Origin: a virus
Length of the DNA stretch: 64,000 bases
Virus record (IMG/VR): IMGVR_UViG_3300009108_000002
Span: 1-64,000 of that record
Strand: one strand, 5' to 3'
In this document: positions 52,614 to 59,808 of the stretch, piece by piece
How positions within the stretch are numbered: position 1 is the first letter of the stretch
How the letters are laid out: each line of letters opens with the position of its first letter
Made by a program: the position numbers and the translations under genes
Notes under the pieces: model-generated
Told to the model about the DNA's origin: nothing
Databases searched by the model: none
Seen by the model: the letters and a program-made list of their open reading frames with translations, nothing else

Positions 52614-52926
52614 TAGGGTTGTAGAAATTGTCCTCTGAACCTACATCTAGACACGCAAGTCTAAAAGTACCCAAAGACATACGAGATTTCTCTATCAAGT
52701 TTTGGGCTTGCACAAAGGCACAATCTTCGTTGAAGCACATCATATCTAAGGTTGGCATCATGTTTTCGTATTCCTCTCCACAGATAGGACAGTTTTCCCC
52801 ATTGTCATGCACTTCTACGATAGTATCGAGAAGGTTTTGCATCACCTTTTGGAATTTAAATCCTAACAAAGTGATTTCTTCAATTTCTTCTGGCTTCAAG
52901 GTTACTGATGCATTTCGTATTTTCAT
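52600..52926 (-). CDS. Zinc-ribbon hypothetical protein
   Basis: 108 residues from the ATG at 52926 (AGGAAA upstream). CPICGEEY and MCFNEDC form a C-x2-C...C-x4-C site in the middle; helical ends. Unrecognised. Confidence 0.62.
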   Translation of the reverse strand: MKIRNASVTLKPEEIEEITLLGFKFQKVMQNLLDTIVEVHDNGENCPICGEEYENMMPTLDMMCFNEDCAFVQAQNLIEKSRMSLGTFRLACLDVGSEDNFYNPIDLK

Positions 52927-52928
52927 TT

Positions 52929-53138
52929 TTATTTTCCTAAATATTCTTGAGTTTTCTTTAGCCATTGTGTAGCGTAATCTGGCCTACCGTATGCTGTTAG
53001 GTCTGTATATTCTTCATGGCACTCCGCACAACAACGAATGTATCGACCTATCGTATCGCCGTAGATAAGCGAATCTCCCATAATATTTTCCAGTTCCACC
53101 TCACATCCCGCCATTTCACATAGTCCCTCGTTTTCCAT
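52929..53138 (-). CDS. Small Cys-rich protein
   Basis: 69 residues. CEMAGC and CCAEC with a following His-rich helix (CHEEYTDL) suggest a zinc site. GAGCG Shine-Dalgarno. First gene after promoter 9. Confidence 0.6.
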   Translation of the reverse strand: MENEGLCEMAGCEVELENIMGDSLIYGDTIGRYIRCCAECHEEYTDLTAYGRPDYATQWLKKTQEYLGK

Positions 53139-53166
53139 TTCGCTCCTCTTTTTACCGTGTTACTCT

Positions 53167-53195
53167 AGTATACACTACCACTTGCTTCAAGTCAA
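53167..53195 (-). promoter_or_regulatory. Early-type promoter 9
   Basis: Minus strand TTGACT-17-TATACT, 28 bp before the ATG at 53138. Confidence 0.87.
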
Positions 53196-53208
53196 CCCTT
53201 AGGGCAAA

Positions 53209-53266
53209 ATTAAACCGCCTATTGTATAGGACGCATTTTATAGGTGCGTAGTTACAGAGGCGGTTT
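53209..53266 (-). terminator. Long-loop terminator enclosing a bipartite element
   Basis: AAACCGCCT and AGGCGGTTT form a 9-bp perfect stem with T-rich flanks downstream of the gene at 53272. The 40-nt loop holds GTAAC-N17-CGTC (see 53230). Confidence 0.6.
53230..53256 (-). promoter_or_regulatory. Bipartite element copy 1 (TGTAAC-N17-CGTC)
   Basis: Minus strand TGTAAC, exactly 17 nt, CGTC then CTATACAAT. Same spacing as five other copies; here it sits inside a terminator loop upstream of promoter 9. Confidence 0.6.
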
Positions 53267-53271
53267 TTTAA

Positions 53272-54150
53272 TTAAAATCCTTGATATATTGAATTCATCT
53301 GTTCTTTATAGTCAGCTATCTCCTCTTCTGAAAGTTCTGGCTCGTTTATTTTCTCATCTAATTTATTTCTTAATTCGATAATCTGATTATCTAATTCTTG
53401 GATTCTATTTTTTAATCGCTGTTCCTCTGCTATCCAATATCTATGCTTCTCTAATAATGCGTCCACGGTATTTTTATAAAAATCCTTGGAGCCGATAGCA
53501 TCTGGTGGCGTAGGCGTAGCAGTTAAATAGTTCTGAGACTGAATTTCCTGGGGATTAACTGGAAAGGGATTAATTAATTCTGAGAAGGAATCTGACTCCG
53601 ATTCAGATACCACAGTAGACATTCCTACCTGAACCTCATTCTCCCAATACCTATCCATTAAATTATCATTTTTATCCTTTACTATCTTTATTCTATTGTT
53701 AGTGCGTATTTCTTGTATCTGGGTATTAAGTACTTCATGTACTTCTGAAATTTCTTTTTCTCGCTTTCCCCATTTAGGTAATTTTTTATTCTGCGATTTA
53801 AAGAAGTTCCTTAATTCTTCCTCAGACCGTCCATATAGCACTGACAATAAATAAATATTCTTTCCTGTGGGAGATTCCTCAAATAATGTCAGTAGAAATT
53901 CTTGTTCATCTTCAGTCCAAGGATGTACACGCTTGAAATGTCCATAATTACCAGATGGGTTAATGACTATTTCTTGGCAGGGTTTGTAATATCTACATTG
54001 ATGTGGAAATTTATCTACGTCAGCTTTACCTATTCGCACCATACTTTTATTTACCTTCCCTTCTATTTCTTCTAAGTGACTTTTTACTTGTTTATAATAT
54101 TGAAAATCTTGTTTTTTTCTTCTTCCTGACCCTAATACTATTTTATCCAC
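53272..54150 (-). CDS. Zinc finger + Myb/SANT-like DNA-binding protein with coiled coil
   Basis: 292 residues. HQCRYYKPCQ with GNYGHFKRVH gives a C2H2-like finger (about 50-80). It is followed directly by WTEDEQEFLLTLFEE...YGRSEEELRNFFKSQNKK, a Myb/SANT trihelix pattern. The C-terminal 60 residues are a coiled coil (EEQRLKNRIQELDNQIIELR). The combination suggests a dimeric sequence-specific DNA-binding protein, possibly a regulator. The eukaryote-like finger is unusual in phages. Confidence 0.6.
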   Translation of the reverse strand: MDKIVLGSGRRKKQDFQYYKQVKSHLEEIEGKVNKSMVRIGKADVDKFPHQCRYYKPCQEIVINPSGNYGHFKRVHPWTEDEQEFLLTLFEESPTGKNIYLLSVLYGRSEEELRNFFKSQNKKLPKWGKREKEISEVHEVLNTQIQEIRTNNRIKIVKDKNDNLMDRYWENEVQVGMSTVVSESESDSFSELINPFPVNPQEIQSQNYLTATPTPPDAIGSKDFYKNTVDALLEKHRYWIAEEQRLKNRIQELDNQIIELRNKLDEKINEPELSEEEIADYKEQMNSIYQGF

Positions 54151-54160
54151 ACACGTACAC

Positions 54161-54376
54161 CTATTTTATTTTTAATAATTGTTTTTTATCGACCCCTACT
54201 GCATGTTGTCTACAGACATATAAATCAATGCTTTTAATTAAATATTGTGCGGAGAACGTGCATTGATGGGAGTCCTGTTCATCAGGGTGTGTATATGGTT
54301 CTCCATGCATTGGTTGATATGTACGTTTACTACTTGAAACTTCTTCCTGACAACGGATTTGGGTTATCTTTGACAT
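54161..54376 (-). CDS. Small zinc-type hypothetical protein
   Basis: 71 residues. HQCTFSAQYLIKSIDLYVCRQH has a C-x(17)-C-x2-H layout similar to the protein at 39633. Overlaps the preceding gene by 47 bp; the start may be internal. Confidence 0.5.
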   Translation of the reverse strand: MSKITQIRCQEEVSSSKRTYQPMHGEPYTHPDEQDSHQCTFSAQYLIKSIDLYVCRQHAVGVDKKQLLKIK

Positions 54377-54722
54377 TTTTTTCCATTCCTAATATGCCAC
54401 TTCGTAGCTTCTTTACCGCTAGTAAAGCCTCTCCTACTGTATTTATAGGACAATCACTGGCATGTTCTCTAGAATTTTCTAATTTCCAATTCGGTATACC
54501 TTCTCCACAGAATCTGCACATGATATGCTCGCCATCAGAAGCTGGTGTAAGACAGTTAGCAATAATTAATCTATTAGCCCGCAAGGATAATGTAGTGACT
54601 TCTGTCCATTCTTGAACAAATTGCATGGTTTGTTTCCCATACTCACTATTTTTTATCACATCGTCTAATTGTTCTTGAGAGACTCCAATCATCTCAATCA
54701 GGTCTTTAGGCTTATCTTCCAT
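54330..54722 (-). CDS. Zinc-finger hypothetical protein
   Basis: 130 residues. MCRFCGEGIP...REHASDCPI is a C-x2-C...H-x4-C site in the middle. TAATG coupled to the lipoprotein gene. Confidence 0.6.
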   Translation of the reverse strand: MEDKPKDLIEMIGVSQEQLDDVIKNSEYGKQTMQFVQEWTEVTTLSLRANRLIIANCLTPASDGEHIMCRFCGEGIPNWKLENSREHASDCPINTVGEALLAVKKLRSGILGMEKNVKDNPNPLSGRSFK

Positions 54723-55357
54723 TAACTTAATCCTTCTGTTTTTTGGAATCGCTTTGGCAATTCGGGAAGCTTCTCAGAGATGGTATATCTAAAATTTACT
54801 GAATCAGGGTTTATTGCTAATCTATCTAGTATATCATTTTGCAAATCTGCTGGCTTCCTATTATCTGCATGATTTCGCCATTCAGCGAAATTATTATGGG
54901 CTTTCGCAACTAAATCCTCATCACCTGATAATAATGCGGTCATTAAGAATTCTGATAGTTCAATAAAATGAGTTATTCTATATAATTCTGCTTGTTTAAT
55001 CTCGATTAATTCATCTTGATATTCATTAATGGGGGGATTCCAATTATTTATCCCTTCTTTATATATACCTAATCCTTTTATTATTACTTTAGATGATACA
55101 TAGTTCCTATGATATACATGAGCCTCAAGAGTACTGATATCTTGTGTAGATTTCAGAAAATCTACTACGCTATTATTAAGATTATTGAATTCATTAAGAG
55201 ACTCCATAACCATAGCCTTATCATTAACAACCATAACCGTAGGTGAAGGAGTAGGTATAGGCTCAGGAGTCATAAGCGGTGGGGGCTGATTAGTACATCC
55301 AGTTATAACAATACTAATCATAAGGATAATAGTCATAAGGATATTAGTCATAACCAT
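54722..55357 (-). CDS. Predicted lipoprotein
   Basis: 211 residues. Hydrophobic signal segment (NILMTIILMISIVITG) and lipobox VITGC (Cys21) predict lipid anchoring. A Pro/Thr stalk (TPEPIPTPSPT) precedes a helical extracytoplasmic domain. Phage lipoproteins commonly block superinfection; that role is inference. The 5' end of the gene and its leader are built from repeated TTATGGTTATG-like units. Confidence 0.7.
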   Translation of the reverse strand: MVMTNILMTIILMISIVITGCTNQPPPLMTPEPIPTPSPTVMVVNDKAMVMESLNEFNNLNNSVVDFLKSTQDISTLEAHVYHRNYVSSKVIIKGLGIYKEGINNWNPPINEYQDELIEIKQAELYRITHFIELSEFLMTALLSGDEDLVAKAHNNFAEWRNHADNRKPADLQNDILDRLAINPDSVNFRYTISEKLPELPKRFQKTEGLS

Positions 55358-55440
55358 ACCCCTTCAGTAACCATAAGCATTAACATAACCATTAACAATC
55401 ATAAACCATAACCATAAAGACATCCATAACCATAAGCATG
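55348..55440 (-). repeat. TTATGGTTATG-like degenerate repeat array
   Basis: The plus strand shows repeated ATAACCATA units (about six to eight AACCAT copies) just upstream of and into the lipoprotein start, giving many ATG triplets in the leader. Further copies occur inside the gene near 55200. Confidence 0.6.
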
Positions 55441-55518
55441 AATCATAAGTCTTTACAATCGTCTATTCTTTGTTAGTAGTATACCTTGATTACCGTCTAT
55501 TTCCCCTCGTATGATAGT

Positions 55519-55547
55519 AGTCTACCTATTATACTTACCCAAGTCAA
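55519..55547 (-). promoter_or_regulatory. Early-type promoter 10
   Basis: Minus strand TTGACT-17-TAGACT, the weaker -10 variant also seen at 2260. Gives the lipoprotein mRNA an unusually long leader of about 155 nt. Confidence 0.75.
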
Positions 55548-55831
55548 GCATCTCTATCCACGCCTAGTCAGCTACTGTATTTTCTACTTTATTTTTAAAT
55601 ACATATCCACCTGATAATAACTACCCCTTTGTCTTATTGCCAATTTTATATTTTATTGTTTATCCGTCGCAGAGTCTGCCAGTCTAGAGATGCGAGGCCA
55701 TCCCACACAGGATGTGCCGAGCCTACCCTTGACAGTAGGGAGAGTAATGATGTACAGGGTCAAAACCTATTCAATCGAAGCTAGAGTGATTTATTTCACA
55801 ATCTCACACCTCTAGCTCACTCACGGGAGCC
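55548..55831. ncRNA. Non-coding region with structured-RNA potential
   Basis: About 280 bp without a credible gene. An AT-rich left half, then a GC-richer right half with hairpin-forming segments: CCTAC/GTAGG near 55730, GTGA/TCAC inside AGCTAGAG (55779-55786)/CTCTAGCT (55810-55817). CTAGCTC (55812) could alternatively pair with GAGCTAG (55852). May be a small RNA or a regulatory site; strand not determined. Confidence 0.3.
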
Positions 55832-55902
55832 TAAGGAAAAGATGAGATGAAGAGCTAGACGACTACGACACGGGAGAGTCTGCAGCTAGTTAAGGAAAAG
55901 AT
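55832..55902 (-). repeat. 12-mer element, copies 1 and 2 (55832-55843, 55891-55902)
   Basis: TAAGGAAAAGAT on the plus strand (ATCTTTTCCTTA on the transcribed minus strand), present twice 59 bp apart, downstream of the terminator at 55922. Confidence 0.8.
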
Positions 55903-55914
55903 GAGGATATTGGA

Positions 55915-55956
55915 AAAAAGAAAATCCCCGAAGCGAGGCAACTTCAGGGATTTTTT
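55915..55956 (-). terminator. Rho-independent terminator
   Basis: AAATCCCCGAAG (55922-55933) with CTTCAGGGATTT (55942-55953), one mismatch, loop of 8; A/T runs on both sides. Ends the 56.0-57.0 kb operon. Confidence 0.88.
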
Positions 55957-56008
55957 GTGAAAGCAACTATCCTGGGCCGAGGCAGTTGCATTAATAGTAT
56001 AACAGGTA

Positions 56009-56281
56009 TTAAATAGTAATGCTACTAGTCATCCGTTTTGCTTGTGTTCTATTCCGTTCATAAGCTAGATGATATTCACACATTGTACGATTCATAACCA
56101 CTGGATTCCGACACCTGCGACATAAACCTTGTTTGGGACGTTCAGCACGTTTGGCATTATTGTTCTTAAGTTCATGCATATGTTTAGTGCATAGAGCATA
56201 AACCTTATCGTCTACGGTATGCCTAGGCTTAGGACACCATAGACAAGTTCCGTTCAACCGATACTTTTCCCGCGTCGTCAC
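56009..56281 (-). CDS. Multi-zinc-knuckle basic protein
   Basis: 90 residues. CLWCPKPRH...LCTKHMH and CRRCRNPVVMNRTMCEYH form two zinc knuckles of the C-x2-C...C-x2-H type, separated by a basic linker. Likely nucleic-acid binding. Overlaps the GP88-like gene by 53 bp. Confidence 0.65.
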   Translation of the reverse strand: MTTREKYRLNGTCLWCPKPRHTVDDKVYALCTKHMHELKNNNAKRAERPKQGLCRRCRNPVVMNRTMCEYHLAYERNRTQAKRMTSSITI

Positions 56282-56975
56282 TATCCGCCACCTTTAAACC
56301 TAATTTGTTGGGATTATCCTTAAAACACCATTTACACTTTTCACAAGTGGTTTTAGAAATACCATTTTCAGTCGGACAAACTAAGTTGCCATTAACTTGT
56401 TTAAGTATATCATGCCTATTATCCCGAAATACTATATGAGTATCAGGTTCAATTAAGTACATATCATTATCATCAACCATCATAAAGGCCGTCCTAAAAT
56501 CAGTCCATATGGACTTATTAGGATATCCAGTATCACGGTCAACTGATAGCAATAATTCCATATTAGGTAGTGATGCTAATTCTTTCAGTGAATCTTCCAT
56601 ATCGGACATACGCCATGAGCGAGTATAACCAAAAAACATAACATTAGGATTATTAGTTATAAGCTTAATCCAAGCATAAACATAAGTAGGCGCAAAGAAA
56701 TCACCTGCTACGTGGATGCGGAATATGTCACCATCTTTGACTTTAGATGGTAATTCTAATTCCTCGCCGTATTCTAAGGCGTTGAGGATATCCACGTAAG
56801 TATTTCTATGCGCTTTTAGTACGTTAGGACGACGCTTATATATTTTTAGAACGTAGCACTTCCCATTTTCACCCGCACACGATGCTGACATTCCGCCACA
56901 AGTTTCTACTGCTGGTAATGAGATATTCCAGATTTTTCCAAGTTTGTCGTTTTTAGGTTGGATGTGTAACTGCAT
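56229..56975 (-). CDS. GP88-like phage protein
   Basis: 248 residues. NDKLGKIWNISLPAVETCGG, SASCAGENGKCYVLKIYKRR and FRIHVAGDFF resemble the GP88 family known from actinophages, whose biochemical role is unknown. The C terminus carries a Cys quartet (CEKCKWC). Assignment by recalled pattern. First gene behind promoter 11. Confidence 0.68.
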   Translation of the reverse strand: MQLHIQPKNDKLGKIWNISLPAVETCGGMSASCAGENGKCYVLKIYKRRPNVLKAHRNTYVDILNALEYGEELELPSKVKDGDIFRIHVAGDFFAPTYVYAWIKLITNNPNVMFFGYTRSWRMSDMEDSLKELASLPNMELLLSVDRDTGYPNKSIWTDFRTAFMMVDDNDMYLIEPDTHIVFRDNRHDILKQVNGNLVCPTENGISKTTCEKCKWCFKDNPNKLGLKVADSDDAGKVSVERNLSMVS

Positions 56976-57004
56976 TTTTTTGCCTCTCTTTAATTTCTAC
57001 CTCT

Positions 57005-57033
57005 ATTATAACAGGTTAGGCATTCCAAGTCAA
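57005..57033 (-). promoter_or_regulatory. Early-type promoter 11
   Basis: Minus strand TTGACT-17-TATAAT, 29 bp before the ATG at 56975. The bipartite element lies 24 bp upstream. Confidence 0.88.
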
Positions 57034-57057
57034 GTATTTAAAGGTATCACTTTTATA

Positions 57058-57084
57058 GACGAAGAAAATTACCAATTGGTTACA
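57058..57084 (-). promoter_or_regulatory. Bipartite element copy 2
   Basis: Minus strand TGTAAC-N17-CGTC followed by TATAAAAG, between the 12-mer at 57095 and promoter 11. Confidence 0.65.
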
Positions 57085-57094
57085 TTTAGGGGGG

Positions 57095-57106
57095 TAAGGA
57101 AAAGAT
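57095..57106 (-). repeat. 12-mer element, copy 3
   Basis: TAAGGAAAAGAT on the plus strand, followed by GAGATGGGG and the A-run of the terminator. Confidence 0.85.
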
Positions 57107-57115
57107 GAGATGGGG

Positions 57116-57163
57116 ATAAAAAAAATCCTCTGAGCGAGTTAATACTCGTCCCAGAGGATTTAA
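57116..57163 (-). terminator. Rho-independent terminator
   Basis: AAATCCTCTG (57123-57132)/CAGAGGATTT (57152-57161) with an inner CGAG/CTCG stem; long A-run on the plus strand. The inner CGAGTTAATACTCG palindrome recurs at 57171 across the stop codon of the next gene. Confidence 0.88.
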
Positions 57164-57174
57164 TGACTTACGAG

Positions 57175-57687
57175 TTAATACTCGTTAGAGAGGTAGCCGG
57201 AGATTTCCATTCCTGGTTCATCATAGAACCATGAGATATGTACTTCTGGAAATTGTTCTCGCAAGGCTAGATAGATTCCTTCGGGTGGCCCCCAAGGAGT
57301 ATCAAAGCTATAAGAGGCACAACCATGTTCACTATCGTCGTTTACTTCGACTTCATCACCATTATTCCATTTGCAACCCCATGTCTCAATTGACCAGCTA
57401 TACCATTCCGCATGACCATACTTTTTAAGTAGTGCCTTGTGTTTGGCATTAGTGATAGCCTTGCCAATTTCATAGCCACCAGGGAGTTCTTGGTTATTGT
57501 ATTCATCAACTTCAGCCTTGGTCTTAAAGGCTTTTACTGGTGCACATAGTCCCTCTAGTTCTTTCGGCATTGGAATGACTTGATTAAAGTCAAAGTGAGA
57601 TTTCTCACTAGCCAGTTGTGTTATTAGATTTTCAATATCACCAGATGTACCTGTAAAAGTAACTCTATTAAAACACCAATTAGGCAT
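57175..57687 (-). CDS. YubB/DUF1281-like protein
   Basis: 170 residues from the ATG at 57687 (GAGGAGA upstream). MPNWCFNRVTFTG, NQVIPMPKEL and SWSIETWGCKWN match the ferredoxin-like YubB/DUF1281 family found on plasmids and phages; function unknown. Overlaps the preceding gene by 8 bp. Confidence 0.75.
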   Translation of the reverse strand: MPNWCFNRVTFTGTSGDIENLITQLASEKSHFDFNQVIPMPKELEGLCAPVKAFKTKAEVDEYNNQELPGGYEIGKAITNAKHKALLKKYGHAEWYSWSIETWGCKWNNGDEVEVNDDSEHGCASYSFDTPWGPPEGIYLALREQFPEVHISWFYDEPGMEISGYLSNEY

Positions 57688-58078
57688 GCTCAATCTCCTC
57701 TGCAGTTTGATATACTGGCTTTTTATGGTCGCCGTCCCAGCGTGTTCGATTGGATAGAATCTCCCGAACATATCTATCTTCCGCTATATGGTTAATAACC
57801 ATTTCTGATATATCATTGTAGGATTTATAAGCTTCATCAAAGATTTCTGAATTATCATAATCGCCTACGATGAGAACATGGTCGCCTATCCAACGTCCTG
57901 TGACTGCTTCACAATCTACGTGAACACCCTCAGATGATTGTGCCATTAGATGAGCAAAACCATGTAAGATACCAGCACTATCCATAGTGAATTCCATGAA
58001 TTTAAGACCTTCGCCAAATCTATGTGGATGTAGGTATTCTTTCTTAGTTGTATTAGCTATGACGAAATATTGACCCAT
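57680..58078 (-). CDS. Conserved hypothetical protein
   Basis: 132 residues. MGQYFVIANTTKKEYLHPHR, FGEGLKFMEF and GRWIGDHVLIVGDYD are the pattern of a widespread bacterial/phage family without known function. Good Shine-Dalgarno not evident; 2-bp gap to the upstream gene. Confidence 0.7.
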   Translation of the reverse strand: MGQYFVIANTTKKEYLHPHRFGEGLKFMEFTMDSAGILHGFAHLMAQSSEGVHVDCEAVTGRWIGDHVLIVGDYDNSEIFDEAYKSYNDISEMVINHIAEDRYVREILSNRTRWDGDHKKPVYQTAEEIEHA

Positions 58079-58080
58079 TC

Positions 58081-58296
58081 TTATTTAACCTCATTAGTTA
58101 GATTGATTGAGAGCCGTGCTGGAGAAGCCATATCAGCGAATTGATGCTCTAAGAGATATTCCATATCCATTATGTTGGAAACTTCTTTCATAGCACCAGG
58201 AACTTTTTCTAATTCCTTGATTCCTAGTATTAACGCTTGAGCGATGATGTATCGCTCACGCATTGTAAAGGTGAGAGTGGTTTCGTCTTTAATCAT
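58081..58296 (-). CDS. Hypothetical protein (paralogue of 60090)
   Basis: 71 residues. RERYIIAQALILGIKELEKV and AMKEVSNIMDMEYLLE align with the protein at 60090. Helical; function unknown. TAATG-type overlap with the upstream gene. Confidence 0.62.
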   Translation of the reverse strand: MIKDETTLTFTMRERYIIAQALILGIKELEKVPGAMKEVSNIMDMEYLLEHQFADMASPARLSINLTNEVK

Positions 58297-58586
58297 TATC
58301 GTAAGTCCTCTACTTCAGATTCTGCAGTGTCTAGAGCATTGACCGCATCTTGGATTGCGGATTCTATGGATTCTAGCTGGTAACGAGCATCCTGAATCTC
58401 GTTGAGAGCGGTATCAACGTCAATCTCGTCGTTGTAGTTCTCCAACTCTGAGATATATCCTTGGAGTTGCTCCGATTTTTCCGTACCCAGTAGTTCTTCC
58501 AACTTGAGGGTCAAGTCAACATCCTCACGATGTAGGTCTTCCCAGAAGTTCGCCAGTTCCGCTACGCTATCATTTAGTTGTGACAT
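58296..58586 (-). CDS. Acidic coiled-coil protein
   Basis: 96 residues, nearly all helical and acidic (LNEIQDARYQLESIESAIQD, ALDTAESEVEDLR). Unrecognised. First gene behind promoter 12. Confidence 0.6.
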   Translation of the reverse strand: MSQLNDSVAELANFWEDLHREDVDLTLKLEELLGTEKSEQLQGYISELENYNDEIDVDTALNEIQDARYQLESIESAIQDAVNALDTAESEVEDLR

Positions 58587-58613
58587 ATCCTGTCTCCTTT
58601 ATTTGATGTTAGT

Positions 58614-58642
58614 AGTATACCATGTTAGAGAACCTAAGTCAA
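58614..58642 (-). promoter_or_regulatory. Early-type promoter 12
   Basis: Minus strand TTGACT-17-TATACT, 27 bp before the ATG at 58586. Confidence 0.87.
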
Positions 58643-58645
58643 CCC

Positions 58646-58774
58646 CTAGTAACCACGTCGCATTCGTTGACGTTGTGCCTCGATGATTACTTCAAGGTTT
58701 TTGCGATTGTTCGCTCGTCGCCGTTTAGCGAATGCTCGCTCTTGCTTCTGTTCTCGCCGTTCTCCCTTAGTCAC
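58646..58774 (-). CDS. 42-residue highly basic protein
   Basis: GTG start at 58774 chosen because AAAGGAGG lies 7 bp upstream (the longer frame would begin inside promoter 13). About 14 Arg and 4-5 Lys in 42 residues (KRRRANNRKN, RQRMRRGY): probable nucleic-acid-binding peptide. Confidence 0.65.
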   Translation of the reverse strand: MTKGERREQKQERAFAKRRRANNRKNLEVIIEAQRQRMRRGY

Positions 58775-58804
58775 CGTACTACCTCCTTTTCTTAATCTAC
58801 CTTT

Positions 58805-58833
58805 ATTATACACTAGTCTAAGTCCCAAGTCAA
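58805..58833 (-). promoter_or_regulatory. Early-type promoter 13
   Basis: Minus strand TTGACT-17-TATAAT upstream of the 42-residue basic protein. Confidence 0.87.
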
Positions 58834-58889
58834 GTATTTAAAAAAACCAATATTTTGACTTATGGATTCCCGCGACCATTGCAGCGGGC

Positions 58890-58901
58890 TAAGGAAAAGA
58901 T
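58890..58901 (-). repeat. 12-mer element, copy 4
   Basis: TAAGGAAAAGAT followed by GAGATGGGG, 12 bp before the terminator A-run, 57 bp upstream of promoter 13. Confidence 0.85.
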
Positions 58902-58911
58902 GAGATGGGGG

Positions 58912-58939
58912 GTAAAAAAAATACCCCCTAGCGGGGGTA
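58912..58939 (-). terminator. Rho-independent terminator overlapping a stop codon
   Basis: TACCCCC/GGGGGTA with loop TAGC and a long A-run on the plus strand. The TAG stop of the gene at 58928 lies in the hairpin. Confidence 0.85.
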
Positions 58940-59041
58940 CTTCTTGCTAGCCATAAACCATGCATTGGCTATTTCTTGTTGTAGGTGTTTAAGTTTACAC
59001 ACTACTCTAATGGACAAACCAGTAACTTTATCGTCTACCAT
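58928..59041 (-). CDS. 37-residue hypothetical protein
   Basis: ATG at 59041 with a perfect AAAGGAGG Shine-Dalgarno 3-4 bp upstream; a longer frame to 59143 is a shadow of the next gene. Helical, basic (CKLKHLQQEIANAWFMASKK). Its stop lies in the terminator hairpin. Confidence 0.58.
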   Translation of the reverse strand: MVDDKVTGLSIRVVCKLKHLQQEIANAWFMASKKYPR

Positions 59042-59177
59042 TTTCCTCCTTTGTGAATTTAGATATCCAATCTGATTTTCGACATACCAGACATAACTGT
59101 CTAGTCGTAAATGATTTGGCGTTTGGATGAACGCCGAAATCATTTCGACATATGACGCATATCTTACGTTCCCACAT
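59028..59177 (-). CDS. 49-residue zinc-finger protein
   Basis: ATG in a TAATG overlap with the phosphatase stop. CVIC (7-10) and CLVC (29-32) in a basic peptide, a treble-clef or ribbon-like zinc site. Its 3' end contains the Shine-Dalgarno of the 37-residue gene. Confidence 0.65.
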   Translation of the reverse strand: MWERKICVICRNDFGVHPNAKSFTTRQLCLVCRKSDWISKFTKEENGRR

Positions 59178-59779
59178 TACATAGTTATCCAGTTTAAGCG
59201 GTCTAATGCTATTGGACGATGTTTCTTAATCTGAGCATATGACTGTTCTAGTCGCATACGCCATTTAGAAGCCATTAGCCATACTACTGCTAGTACAGAC
59301 CGTTCCATACCCATCGCACAGTGAACAACTATTTTCTGATTAGTGGTGGTTAGGATTGTTTCCATCACATCAGCTATTGAGTTTAAGCTATTCAGAACTG
59401 TACCAGTTCCAGGTTCGATAGGCATTTTGACATGAGCATCATTGTAGATTTCGTCAGCTACGTTGATTACGAAGTGACCGTCTTGTAAAGCCTGTTCAAC
59501 TCCATCTCTAGAAGTAATTCCAATACGCTCCGCAACCCAACTTATTACTGCTGGATTAAAGGTTGTATAAACTTCTTCTGGTAGATTGCACTTTGGCCCG
59601 ATGAGTAGCAAAGTGTCTCGTGAAGTCTCAGTCATCAATGCTTTCATCGCAGAGGATGGAGTTTCAGACTGATAGAAGAACTCGTAGTCACCGCAGTCAG
59701 AGCATTTTCCGAAGGATGAAGTAGAGTCTAAGTCCTTGCCTAGTGGTGTTGCGTCGCAACATTTGGATAGTGTTACCAT
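59177..59779 (-). CDS. Dual-specificity/tyrosine phosphatase with N-terminal zinc ribbon
   Basis: 200 residues. The signature HCAMGMERS gives the CX5R(S) loop, nucleophile Cys154 and Arg160. The general-acid candidate is an Asp around NVADEIYNDAH (about 106-116). Residues 7-29 carry CC and CSDC, a probable zinc ribbon. Hydrolyses phosphate esters of Ser/Thr/Tyr or of other phosphorylated substrates. First gene behind promoter 14. Confidence 0.8.
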   Translation of the reverse strand: MVTLSKCCDATPLGKDLDSTSSFGKCSDCGDYEFFYQSETPSSAMKALMTETSRDTLLLIGPKCNLPEEVYTTFNPAVISWVAERIGITSRDGVEQALQDGHFVINVADEIYNDAHVKMPIEPGTGTVLNSLNSIADVMETILTTTNQKIVVHCAMGMERSVLAVVWLMASKWRMRLEQSYAQIKKHRPIALDRLNWITM

Positions 59780-59808
59780 TTGTGTCTCCTGATTTATTTG
59801 ATACTAGT

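Noticed and set aside
55528-55547. TATAAT (minus strand, 55528) as -10 of promoter 10
   Set aside because: Only 8 bp from the TTGACT; the TAGACT at 17 bp fits the family spacing.
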